Source: Brevibacillus fulvus
GTDB taxonomy: Bacteria > Bacillota > Bacilli > Brevibacillales > Brevibacillaceae
Length of the DNA stretch: 64,000 nt
Reading direction: 5' to 3'
NCBI RefSeq assembly: GCF_016908525.1
Contig: NZ_JAFBEB010000004.1
Coordinates: 186,001-250,000 of the forward strand
Every line of letters starts with the position of its first letter. The stretch's first letter is position 1. The translations under genes were made by a program, and so were the position numbers. Positions 47,735 through 55,208 of the stretch are shown here, in pieces. The notes beneath the pieces were generated by a model that was not told where the DNA came from, did not search any database, and saw only the letters and a list, made by a program, of their open reading frames with translations.

Positions 47735-48700
47735 TTGAAACAAGATCTGGAAAGCTTGCGCCAATGGTGCGACTGGGGACAGCAATGGATCAGCTATTTG
47801 CGGCAAAAGCCGCAATTATTGACAGCCGAGTTGGGCAAGCAGCTGGGCAGCTTCTCTGACGCGTTCAGCCAACTGCAGCGCAAGGCCGCAGATATTCGGA
47901 AAAAACCTCAAGCGAATCTTGAGCTTTACCGGCTGACGGCAAAAGCCGAAGAAGTGGAACGGCATTTTGAACAATTTTTGCGGTTAGTCCAGGACAACGC
48001 CTCCGATCCAAACCGTTGGTGGTCCGGGCAAGAGGGCAATGCCGACCAGCGGTCCGAAACCCCTGTTTTCCAACCGGTGCCGATCGGCAAGCATACTTTG
48101 CCGCCGCTTCCTTATGCTTATGACGCTTTGGAGCCATATATTGATGCAGAAACGATGCGGCTGCATCACGACAAGCATCATCAAAGCTATGTAGACGGGT
48201 TGAACAAAGCGGAAACGATGATGGCACAGGCGCGGGCCACCAATCAGTTTGATTTGATCAAGCATTGGGAACGAGAAGCGGCTTTTCACGGTGCCGGCCA
48301 TTATTTGCATACGATTTTCTGGACGATCATGAGCCCGCAAGGCGGCGGGATGCCACAGGGCGAATTGCTCCAGCAAATCAATCGCGATTTTGGCTCATTT
48401 GATGCGTTCAAACGTCATTTTTCCCAGGCTGCCGAAAAAGTGGAAGGCGGCGGTTGGGCGATTCTCGTCTGGTCGCCGCGGGCACAGCATCTGGAAATTT
48501 TGACGGCCGAAAAACATCAAAACCTGTCGCAATGGGACGTGATCCCTTTGTTGGTTCTGGACGTATGGGAACATGCCTATTATCTTTCTTATCGGAATGA
48601 TCGTGCCAAATATATTCAAGCATGGTGGGAAGTCGTCAACTGGCCGGAAGTGCAAAACCGGTTTGTCAGTGCCCGCCAATTGATCTGGCAGCCGTATTAA
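47735..48700 (+). CDS. Iron/manganese superoxide dismutase with ~115-residue N-terminal extension
   Basis: 321 residues. The C-terminal ~205 residues are a Fe/Mn SOD: metal histidine in RLHHDKHHQSYV, second in HYLHTIFW, and Asp and His in LDVWEHAYYLSY. The N-terminal extension (MKQDLESLRQWCDWGQQWIS to ASDPNRWWSGQEG) is helical and charged, as in the long B. subtilis SodF-type proteins, whose extension has no known function. Metal preference cannot be fixed by eye. The start is TTG at 47735 behind AAAGGAGG. It is monocistronic, with a structured terminator after it. Confidence 0.9.
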   Translation: MKQDLESLRQWCDWGQQWISYLRQKPQLLTAELGKQLGSFSDAFSQLQRKAADIRKKPQANLELYRLTAKAEEVERHFEQFLRLVQDNASDPNRWWSGQEGNADQRSETPVFQPVPIGKHTLPPLPYAYDALEPYIDAETMRLHHDKHHQSYVDGLNKAETMMAQARATNQFDLIKHWEREAAFHGAGHYLHTIFWTIMSPQGGGMPQGELLQQINRDFGSFDAFKRHFSQAAEKVEGGGWAILVWSPRAQHLEILTAEKHQNLSQWDVIPLLVLDVWEHAYYLSYRNDRAKYIQAWWEVVNWPEVQNRFVSARQLIWQPY

Positions 48701-48707
48701 ACAGGCG

Positions 48708-48800
48708 AAAGGCAGATTCATCGCGCTTTCCCGCTTGTCAAAGCTCCGGAAATCATACAGTCCAGGCCAAGAGGGAATCATTGCGTGAATCTGCCTTTTT
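48708..48800 (+). terminator. Long structured terminator after the SOD gene
   Basis: AGGCAGATTCA (48710-48720) pairs with its complement at 48786-48796. The stem continues with CGC/GCG (48722-48724 with 48783-48785) and TTCCC/GGGAA (48728-48732 with 48773-48777), and encloses the hairpin GCTT-gtca-AAGC (48733-48744). A T run follows on the plus strand. The 93-base fold is far larger than a usual terminator. Confidence 0.65.
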
Positions 48801-48852
48801 CTATTAAGAAGCGCTGCCTGAATCGTCTGACAGAGGTTTTGCGAGCTTCTTC

Positions 48853-49761
48853 CTATTTTTCAGCAGGCAGCCGCAGCTGCCCGGAAATGGTCACATGTGC
48901 CGATCCGCCCACCTGAATGATCGGCCCCTCTTCGCCAGGTGTAATCGTGATGTTCAATCTGCCCGGTCTGTGAATCGCATCTCCCTGGGCGATCCGCAGC
49001 TGATGTCGCTTCGTCTGTTCAAGCAATCCTTCCAAAACAAGATAACCGGCCAGCGCTCCGTTGGCCGCACCAGTCACCGGGTCTTCCGGAATTCCGACGG
49101 CCGGGGCGAAATCCCGGGTGTACAAGTCATAATCTGTCCCCCGCTCAAACGTAAACAGGTGGGTTGTGCCGATCCCGTGCTGTTTGTTATGCAAGCTTAA
49201 CTCTTGCAACTGCGGGCGGGCATGATCAATCGCCTGTCTCGATTTCACCGGGACCATCAAATGCCAGACACCGGTGCTCGCCAGACGGATCGGATAGCGG
49301 TCGTCCAAATCATCGACGGACAAACCGAGCATACGGGCCAATTCTTGCCTTGCCACTGCCAGTTCTGCCACTTTTGGGCCGATTTGCGTCATCGTTACTT
49401 GGGACAAACGGGTTTCCCCTTTCGCCCAGTCGATCGGCACCAGGCCCACATTGGTGGAGAAAACGACCCGCTCCGTCCGTTTTGCCCAGTTGCGCTCGCT
49501 CGCCAGCAACCAGGCCGAACCTAATGTCGCATGCCCGCAAAAATCAATCTCCTGCTGCGGCGTGAAATAGCGCACGCGAAAATCGGCATCAGGCCGATCG
49601 CTAGGCAGTAAAAATGCCGATTCCGGCAAATGCAGTTCGTTGGCAATCCGCTGCATTTCCTGTTCTGTCAAGTCCCCGGCATCGGGAACGACACCCGCGG
49701 GATTTCCCCCAAACGGCTGGTCCGTAAACGCATCGACATGATAAACCGTAATCTGCCTCAT
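48853..49761 (-). CDS. PhzF family isomerase-like protein
   Basis: 302 residues with the two-lobed diaminopimelate-epimerase-like fold of PhzF. The start MRQITVYHVDAFTDQPFGGN is typical, the catalytic glutamate is E47 in LPESAF, and YFTPQQEIDFCGHATLG and VTGAANGALAGYL are present. Most genomic members have no known substrate. The start is ATG at 49761 behind AAAGGGGG; the frame is open to 50088 but runs through the glycine riboswitch on the other strand. It is convergent with the SOD gene. No phenazine genes are near. Confidence 0.88.
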   Translation of the reverse strand: MRQITVYHVDAFTDQPFGGNPAGVVPDAGDLTEQEMQRIANELHLPESAFLLPSDRPDADFRVRYFTPQQEIDFCGHATLGSAWLLASERNWAKRTERVVFSTNVGLVPIDWAKGETRLSQVTMTQIGPKVAELAVARQELARMLGLSVDDLDDRYPIRLASTGVWHLMVPVKSRQAIDHARPQLQELSLHNKQHGIGTTHLFTFERGTDYDLYTRDFAPAVGIPEDPVTGAANGALAGYLVLEGLLEQTKRHQLRIAQGDAIHRPGRLNITITPGEEGPIIQVGGSAHVTISGQLRLPAEK

Positions 49762-49866
49762 GCTTACCCCCTTTTTATTCCTCGCTGAATTTGGTCTTCG
49801 CGAAGCATCCAATACATCCATTGTGCCAGTTTTTTTGCGGAAAGCAAGGCGGGAAAAAAGCAAGTC

Positions 49867-49895
49867 TTGCACTTTTTCGAGGGCTCCCCTATAAT
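49867..49895 (+). promoter_or_regulatory. Sigma-A promoter of the glycine riboswitch transcript
   Basis: TTGCAC (49867-49872) and TATAAT (49890-49895) are 17 bases apart on the plus strand. The predicted start at about 49902 lies just before the first aptamer, giving a 5' leader of about 360 bases. Confidence 0.88.
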
Positions 49896-49914
49896 GTGGG
49901 CTATTAACTTCATA

Positions 49915-50150
49915 CATTCGGATGAACCATTCAGGAAAAGACCGTTTTTGGTCTACCGAAGGGGCAAAAGGGAGACTTCCCTTGAAACTCTCAGGTCTTG
50001 CGAAGCAAGTACAAACTGCATGGGGACGAAACTTCTGGAGAGACTTTCTTGATTGTCGACAGCAAGAGAGAGAGCACCGAAGGAGCAAATTCGACTGGAA
50101 CAGCAGACGAATAATCTCTCAGGTAAAGGGGACAGAGGGCAAACGGATCT
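49915..50150 (+). promoter_or_regulatory. Tandem glycine riboswitch
   Basis: Two successive aptamers carry the conserved cores. The first has ACCGAAGGGGCAAA (49955-49968) and ACTCTCAGG (49987-49995); after the linker with CTGGAGAG comes the second with ACCGAAGGAGCAAA (50076-50089) and CTCTCAGG (50116-50123). This tandem layout is the classical gcvT-motif glycine sensor. It precedes an intrinsic terminator at 50202-50236 and an amino-acid symporter gene. An AAACGGAT/ATCCGTTT pairing (50141-50148 with 50183-50190) may belong to the switching region. Confidence 0.93.
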
Positions 50151-50201
50151 ACTCCTGGGACAGTAAGGGGGCTTCTTTTGCAATCCGTTTATCTCCGGAA
50201 G

Positions 50202-50236
50202 CATTTCATCACGACGATGAGATGTTTTTTATTTTC
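50202..50236 (+). terminator. Riboswitch expression-platform terminator
   Basis: CATTTCATC (50202-50210) pairs with GATGAGATG (50216-50224) around ACGAC. Six T and then ATTTT follow on the plus strand. It lies between the second glycine aptamer and the symporter ribosome-binding site. Confidence 0.88.
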
Positions 50237-50262
50237 TTAACTTTGAAAGGAGAAGGATTGAA

Positions 50263-51615
50263 GTGGTGTTGGATGTACTCAATCAAATCAGCGGGTATGT
50301 GTGGGGCGTTCCTACCCTGGTGCTGTTGGTGGGAACCGGTATTTTTCTAACCTTCCGACTGCGAGGGTTGCAATTTTCCAAACTTGGCTATGCGCTTCGG
50401 CTTGCATTCGGCCGCAGACAGGATACAGAGTCGGCCGGTGATATCAATCACTTCCAAGCCTTGATGACCGCGCTTGCAGCCACGATCGGGATGGGTAATA
50501 TCGCCGGGGTTGCAACCGCTGTTGCGGTCGGCGGTCCGGGTGCCATCCTTTGGATGTGGATCACGGCTTTGTTCGGCATGGCGACGAAGTATGCCGAAGC
50601 GATCCTCGCCGTTAAATATCGGGTGCAGGATCAAAACGGACAATTTTCCGGCGGCCCGATGTATTATTTGTCCCTGGGGCTTAAGCAAAAATGGTTGGGA
50701 ATTCTGTTCGCACTATTCGGAACTGTCGCATCGTTTGGAATCGGCAACATGGTGCAATCCAATTCCGTCGCCGAAGCAGTTCAGCTCAATTTTTCCTTGC
50801 CCCCCATCGCTACCGGAATTATTCTTGCTGTTTTTACCGCCTTTGTCGTCCTCGGCGGCGTGCAAAAAATCGGTCAAGTAACCGGCGTCATGGTTCCATT
50901 TATGGCTCTGTTTTATATCATCGCAGGACTTATTATCCTCATTGTCAACATTTCAGCGATCCCGCAAGCCGTAGCCTTGATCTTCCAGAGCGCATTCAGC
51001 GGCATGGCGGCAGTCGGCGGGTTCATGGGCTCGACCGTTGCCCAGGCAATTCAAATGGGGGTAGCGCGCGGCGTATTCTCCAACGAAGCAGGTTTGGGCA
51101 GTGCGCCGATTGCGGCGGCGGCAGCAAAAACGGATACGCCGGCAAGACAGGCGCTGGTCTCCATGACCGGAACGTTTTTGGACACGATCGTCGTTTGCTC
51201 GATCACCGGCCTTGTGTTGATGACGACCGGCGCCTGGTCCTCGGGTAAAACCGGGGTGGAAGCCACTACAATCGCATTCCAGTCGGTATTTGGTCCTTAT
51301 GGCAGCATTGTCTTGGCCATCGCCATTATTTTGTTTGCATACTCGACGATCCTCGGCTGGGCTTACTACGGTGAGAAATGCTTCGAATACTTGTTTGGCA
51401 AAGGCACAGCCATGATCTATAAAGTAATCTGGGTCATCATGGTCGTGGTCGGGGCAACAATGAAACTCGATATCGCCTGGGCCCTGTCCGATATTTTCAA
51501 CGGATTGATGGCCATCCCCAACCTGATCGGTCTGATTGGCTTGAGCGGAGTTGTCGCCGCCGAAACCAACCGCTTCCTGCAAGAAAACAAGCTGGAAAAC
51601 ACCCTGAACCGTTAA
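50263..51615 (+). CDS. Alanine/glycine:cation symporter (AGCS family)
   Basis: 450-residue membrane protein with about ten to eleven helices. The family signature is seen in [20 protein letters not shown] and [40 protein letters not shown] is also conserved. It imports glycine or alanine with sodium or protons. The glycine riboswitch upstream makes glycine the likely substrate or signal. The start is GTG at 50263, eight bases behind AAAGGAGAAGG; a second GTG follows at 50266. A plus-strand terminator comes after the gene, so it is monocistronic. Confidence 0.95.
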   Translation: MVLDVLNQISGYVWGVPTLVLLVGTGIFLTFRLRGLQFSKLGYALRLAFGRRQDTESAGDINHFQALMTALAATIGMGNIAGVATAVAVGGPGAILWMWITALFGMATKYAEAILAVKYRVQDQNGQFSGGPMYYLSLGLKQKWLGILFALFGTVASFGIGNMVQSNSVAEAVQLNFSLPPIATGIILAVFTAFVVLGGVQKIGQVTGVMVPFMALFYIIAGLIILIVNISAIPQAVALIFQSAFSGMAAVGGFMGSTVAQAIQMGVARGVFSNEAGLGSAPIAAAAAKTDTPARQALVSMTGTFLDTIVVCSITGLVLMTTGAWSSGKTGVEATTIAFQSVFGPYGSIVLAIAIILFAYSTILGWAYYGEKCFEYLFGKGTAMIYKVIWVIMVVVGATMKLDIAWALSDIFNGLMAIPNLIGLIGLSGVVAAETNRFLQENKLENTLNR

Positions 51616-51644
51616 CGGCAACAATCCGATTCTCGATTCATCTG

Positions 51645-51691
51645 AAACGCCCATCGCACGAGAGGTTTACTCTCACGCCATGGGCGTTTTG
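51645..51691 (+). terminator. Rho-independent terminator of the AGCS gene
   Basis: AAACGCCCAT (51646-51655) pairs with ATGGGCGTTT (51680-51689), and an inner GAGAGG/CTCTC element lies in the loop. A short T run follows on the plus strand. Confidence 0.82.
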
Positions 51692-51854
51692 CCATTTCTG
51701 CCCATTTCCGATCGATCTTGCCGCCGAAGACTCCCCCATGTCGTCTTCCTGAAACAGACAGCGATTGGACGCAATCCGATTTCCCCTATTGTCGCGCCTT
51801 TTTGCATTTGTTATGATTTTGTAAAATATGTAAATTTTTACTGGGGGTTGTTGC

Positions 51855-53042
51855 ATGAAAATGAATCGTGCACAAGGTCTGCTTCTTGTTCTTGGTCTTG
51901 CCGTCAGCTCGATCCTGACGGGATGTGGAAATGCCTCGCCCACTTCCGCTCCGGAAGCAAAGGAGGAGCAGGTCATCAAGATCGCTACCCAAAGCCCGCT
52001 ATCCGGCTCCCTTTCACTGGAAGGAGACGGCATCAAGCGCGGTGCGGAGCTGGCGATCAAAGACCATGCCGAAGAGTTTCGTTCATTAGGTTTTTCTCTC
52101 CAGCTGTCGCCGCAGGATGACCAGGCTGATCCCAAAATCGGCGTATCCAACGCGGAGATGTTGATTGCCGATTCGGACGTGCTGGCTGTCATCGGACACT
52201 ATAATACCGGCGTCGCGATCCCCGCTTCGGCCAAGTATGAAGAAGGGCATTTGGCGATGATCTCCCCCGCCAATACCGGGGTTGAACTGACAGAAGGAGG
52301 AAAGCAAACGGTAAACCGGCTGGTCGCTCGCAACGATCAAATCGCCCCGGCGATCGCTCGTTATGCCAAAGAACAAATGGGCGTGACCAGTGTCTTCTAC
52401 ATCCACGACAAGACGGCTTATGGGCAAGGGCTGGCCGACGAAGTGCGCAAAGCTTTCGGCAATTTTCATGTTACGGAACTCGGTTATGAAGGCATTACCC
52501 CGGGAGAAAAAGATTACAACGCGATTGTCAATCAAGTGATCGCCAAAAAACCCGATCTGATCTTTTATGGAGGGATGTATGCAGAGGTTGGCATTATTGC
52601 CAAACAGGCCAAGGACAAAGGCTACTCCGGAAAGATCATGGGCGGAGAAGGATTGGAATCGAAAGACATTTATAAAATTGCCGGTGACGCGGCTGAAGGA
52701 ATTGTTTACGCAACCGTTGTAGGCGATATTCGCTCCCGGGAGGAAGGGAAAAAATGGCTGGAACGTTACCAACAGCAATTTGGCCAGGAACCCGGCGCTT
52801 TCTCGGCCTTTGCTTATGACGCGACCTTGGTCGCCATCAATGGCATCAAGCAAGCAATCCAGGAAAACGGCAAGCAAAAACCGACCCGTGAACAAGTCAT
52901 GAAAGCGATCCGCGCCACCAAAGACTTTAAAGGATCGTTTACCGAGGTGAGTTTTGATGAAAAAGGAGATAACACCTACTCCAAAGTATACATTTATCGT
53001 TATGGAAAAGAGCAGGCCGAATTCGTCGGCGAAGCCCAGTAA
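51855..53042 (+). CDS. Branched-chain amino acid-type ABC substrate-binding lipoprotein (orphan)
   Basis: 395 residues. A lipoprotein signal peptide (GLLLVLGLAVSSILTGC, lipid cysteine at about residue 24) precedes a periplasmic-binding type I fold (Peripla_BP_6/LivJ type: IKIATQSPLSGSLSLEGDGI, ISPANTGVELTEG, AFAYDATLVAING). The ligand is probably an amino acid or amide. No LivH, LivM, LivG or LivF gene is adjacent, so it must use a transporter encoded elsewhere or act as a sensor. The ATG at 51855 follows GGGGGT. The 239 bases upstream hold the AGCS terminator and an AT-rich stretch but no promoter I can assign. Confidence 0.9.
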   Translation: MKMNRAQGLLLVLGLAVSSILTGCGNASPTSAPEAKEEQVIKIATQSPLSGSLSLEGDGIKRGAELAIKDHAEEFRSLGFSLQLSPQDDQADPKIGVSNAEMLIADSDVLAVIGHYNTGVAIPASAKYEEGHLAMISPANTGVELTEGGKQTVNRLVARNDQIAPAIARYAKEQMGVTSVFYIHDKTAYGQGLADEVRKAFGNFHVTELGYEGITPGEKDYNAIVNQVIAKKPDLIFYGGMYAEVGIIAKQAKDKGYSGKIMGGEGLESKDIYKIAGDAAEGIVYATVVGDIRSREEGKKWLERYQQQFGQEPGAFSAFAYDATLVAINGIKQAIQENGKQKPTREQVMKAIRATKDFKGSFTEVSFDEKGDNTYSKVYIYRYGKEQAEFVGEAQ

Positions 53043-53459
53043 AATCAAAGACGGGTTGCACTGCTGATCATACCGTAAAGAAGGCAGATTCTCTCTGCAT
53101 TTCCCTCTGGTCATAAATCGAGGCGTTTTTCTATGACGCGCTTCGCTGTGCGGTTTACAGGCTGGTCAACCGCTCGCTGTGAAGCGCCCTCCGCTTTTCC
53201 GTATGTCTGCTACTGTCGTCCGGGGAGGTTTTTGACAAGGGGTGTGCAGGCTTGCATCTGCCTTTTTTGATGGCGATCCTTGCCAATAGGTAGTTGTTCA
53301 TGAAAAAATGAAGCGTACAGGTTGAGGGAGAAAAGGGCAACATAAACCCATGTTCAAATTGTTCGTGGGATTTCACCATGATTGCTTTATCTACCCGCAG
53401 CTGCAAAACCGGTACGCTTGTTCTTTTTTTACATACCATCAAATGCAGGAGGTAATGTC
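53043..53459 (+). other. 417-base gap with strong RNA-like structure upstream of the MFS gene
   Basis: No convincing gene lies here on either strand. AAGGCAGAT at 53081-53089 has its perfect complement at 53256-53264, followed by TTTTTT on the plus strand. Inside, GCGCTTC-gctgt-GCGGTT (53138-53155) pairs with AACCGC-tcgctgt-GAAGCGC (53168-53187), a 13-bp interrupted hairpin with a 12-base loop. The outer element resembles the 5' arm of the SOD-gene terminator (shared AAGGCAGATTC and TTTCCC). It could be the terminator of the upstream gene, a leader RNA of the MFS gene, or remains of a small mobile repeat. It matches no riboswitch class I can recall. Confidence 0.5.
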
Positions 53460-54698
53460 GTGCGTCTGCCCAACCAAATCGCTAATCAGCAAGCACAATC
53501 TAATCAAGAACTCCGCGAGCACGCCGCTCCCTGGTTGATTGTCCTGGGAATTATCATAATTGCGGCGAATCTCCGTGCTCCCTTAACATCAGTCGGACCT
53601 TTGGTCAGTCTTATCCGGGAAGACGTCCATATTTCCAATACATGGGCAGGGTTGATTACCACCGTCCCGCTTATGGCGTTTGCCCTGTTTTCACCTCTTG
53701 TCCCGAAATTAGGGCGAAAATTTGGTGTGGAAGTCACCATTCTCGTATCCCTCATCTTTTTAACAATTGGCATTGCTTTGCGTTCCTTGTCTGGAGCGGT
53801 AATGCTGTATAGCGGAACGGCTGTCCTCGGATTCGCGATTGCCGTCTGCAATGTTTTGTTGCCGAGCCTGATCAAACGGGAATTTCCCCAACAAATCGGC
53901 ACGATGACAGGGGTTTATTCCATCTCTATGAATTTGTGCGGAGCGATTGCATCAGGAATTAGCATTCCGCTGGCGATCGGACTCGGATGGAATTGGCAAG
54001 GTGCCTTAGGCATCTGGGGAATTTTAAGCTTCGGCTCCATCCTCTTTTGGCTGCCGCAAGCAATCGGCCGTAGAAAGCAGACATCCGTTTCCGGTCAAAG
54101 CCAAACTTACAGCGATCATGTAAATGTTTGGCGATCTCCGCTTGCCTGGCAAGTTACCTTGTTCATGGGAATCCAATCCACCTTTTTTTATGTGCTGATC
54201 GCATGGCTGCCTGAAATCTTGACGGAACAAGGAATCGGTTCCAACCAAGCGGGATGGTTTCTCTCCATTATGCAGTTAGCTTTACTTCCTTTTACCTTTG
54301 TTGTTCCCGTCATTGCAGGGCGCATGTCCAGTCAACGTTGGCTAGTTGCGATTACCTCGCTTTTGCTTTTGCTAGGCACGCTGGGTTTACTTTACGGAAG
54401 TCCAAATTTCATCTTGTTGTGGGTCATCATGCTCGGTATTGGTGGAGGCTTTGCCTTCAGTCTGGCGATGATGTTTTTCGGCTTGCGCACAACGAATGCT
54501 CACCAAGCCGCAGAATTGTCCGGTATGGCGCAATCCGTCGGATATTTGCTGGCTGCGATCGGCCCAACGCTGTTTGGCTATTTGCACGACACAACAAATA
54601 GTTGGACGGTTCCTCTGCTCATCTTGGTTGGAGCGGCGGTTTTGCTGTTTCTGTTTGGCATGGGTGCAGCCAAAAATCGCGACGTAGGCTCAGCTTAA
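53460..54698 (+). CDS. MFS transporter, CynX/NimT family
   Basis: 412 residues with about twelve helices. The CynX/NimT opening IIIAANLRAPLTSVGPLVSL and the loop KLGRKFGVEVTILVSL are visible, and a cytoplasmic loop with GRRKQTSVSGQ divides the halves. Members export or import cyanate, 2-nitroimidazole or unknown anions; the substrate is unknown here. The start is GTG at 53460, seven bases behind CAGGAGG; the in-frame ATG-like codons upstream have no such site. It is convergent with gerE, sharing a terminator region. A structured 417-base gap lies upstream. Confidence 0.87.
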   Translation: MRLPNQIANQQAQSNQELREHAAPWLIVLGIIIIAANLRAPLTSVGPLVSLIREDVHISNTWAGLITTVPLMAFALFSPLVPKLGRKFGVEVTILVSLIFLTIGIALRSLSGAVMLYSGTAVLGFAIAVCNVLLPSLIKREFPQQIGTMTGVYSISMNLCGAIASGISIPLAIGLGWNWQGALGIWGILSFGSILFWLPQAIGRRKQTSVSGQSQTYSDHVNVWRSPLAWQVTLFMGIQSTFFYVLIAWLPEILTEQGIGSNQAGWFLSIMQLALLPFTFVVPVIAGRMSSQRWLVAITSLLLLLGTLGLLYGSPNFILLWVIMLGIGGGFAFSLAMMFFGLRTTNAHQAAELSGMAQSVGYLLAAIGPTLFGYLHDTTNSWTVPLLILVGAAVLLFLFGMGAAKNRDVGSA

Positions 54699-54707
54699 TC
54701 GTAAATT

Positions 54708-54752
54708 CAAAAAAAATCCTCCCCCCGCTTCCAGAGGAAGCAGCAGAGAGGG
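54708..54752 (-). terminator. Terminator of gerE
   Basis: In the minus direction GCTTCC-tct-GGAAGC (about 54726-54741) forms the top of a longer CCTC/GAGG stem, followed by eight T (complement of 54709-54716). It lies 15 bases after the gerE stop and between convergent genes. Confidence 0.8.
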
Positions 54753-54766
54753 TGGGTGGACGTGGT

Positions 54767-54988
54767 TCAAATCTCTAACTCTCCAAGTCGAACAAGTTCG
54801 ACCACCGCTTGAGATCGACCTTTAACACCTAATTTTTGCATGACATTTGAGATGTGATTGCGTACTGTTTTTTCGCTTATGAAGAGTTGTCCGGCAATCT
54901 CTTTGGTTGTTTTGTCTTGGACCAAGAGTTCAAACACTTCTCTTTCACGATTCGTTAACAACGGCTTGGTTTGGTCGCTACCCTTCAA
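54767..54988 (-). CDS. gerE: Spore coat transcription factor GerE
   Basis: 73-residue LuxR/FixJ-type helix-turn-helix protein without a receiver domain. KPLLTNREREVFELLVQDKT and SEKTVRNHISNVMQKLGVKG are nearly identical to what I recall of B. subtilis GerE, the last mother-cell regulator of coat genes. The start chosen is TTG at 54988, about eight bases behind GGAGGGG; the GTG at 54997 would be only one base from that site. A consensus sigma-K promoter lies upstream, as known in B. subtilis. The neighbours differ: an MFS gene and two ABC permease genes replace the usual sdh and racE flanks. Confidence 0.95.
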   Translation of the reverse strand: MKGSDQTKPLLTNREREVFELLVQDKTTKEIAGQLFISEKTVRNHISNVMQKLGVKGRSQAVVELVRLGELEI

Positions 54989-55048
54989 TCGTGCCACCCC
55001 TCCTTGTGGGCTCTACAGGAACAAGGTTGAGGGATTACAGTGTCACCT

Positions 55049-55077
55049 TATCCTATGTGGGGGGGTGGGTGGTGGTG
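55049..55077 (-). promoter_or_regulatory. Sigma-K (late mother cell) promoter of gerE
   Basis: On the minus strand CACC (55074-55077) and CATAGGATA (55049-55057) are 16 bases apart, matching every defined position of the sigma-K consensus MACM-N16-CATANNNTA. The predicted start lies about 50 bases before the TTG start codon of gerE. Confidence 0.8.
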
Positions 55078-55208
55078 CCGGATGATAAGGGATTTTAGGC
55101 TTTTGCCTTACATCGTATTCAAAAAATAGGCGAGGAGTTCCTGTCGACGTGAAATATTGGCATGCTTGACCGCCGCTGCGCAAGTCCGGAAACAACGAGT
55201 CCGAACAC

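Noticed and set aside
48853-50088. Long N-terminal form of the PhzF-like protein
   Set aside because: The extra 109 codons run across the glycine riboswitch and its promoter on the other strand; the ATG at 49761 has a proper ribosome-binding site and a typical PhzF N-terminus.
53081-53264. Miniature inverted-repeat element bounded by AAGGCAGAT and its complement
   Set aside because: No target-site duplication is visible and the right arm is followed by a T run, so a terminator or leader RNA explains it at least as well; kept only as a possibility.
53155-53442. Minus-strand open frame of 95 codons in the gap before the MFS gene
   Set aside because: No ribosome-binding site, basic low-complexity composition, and it runs through the paired RNA arms; more probably non-coding.
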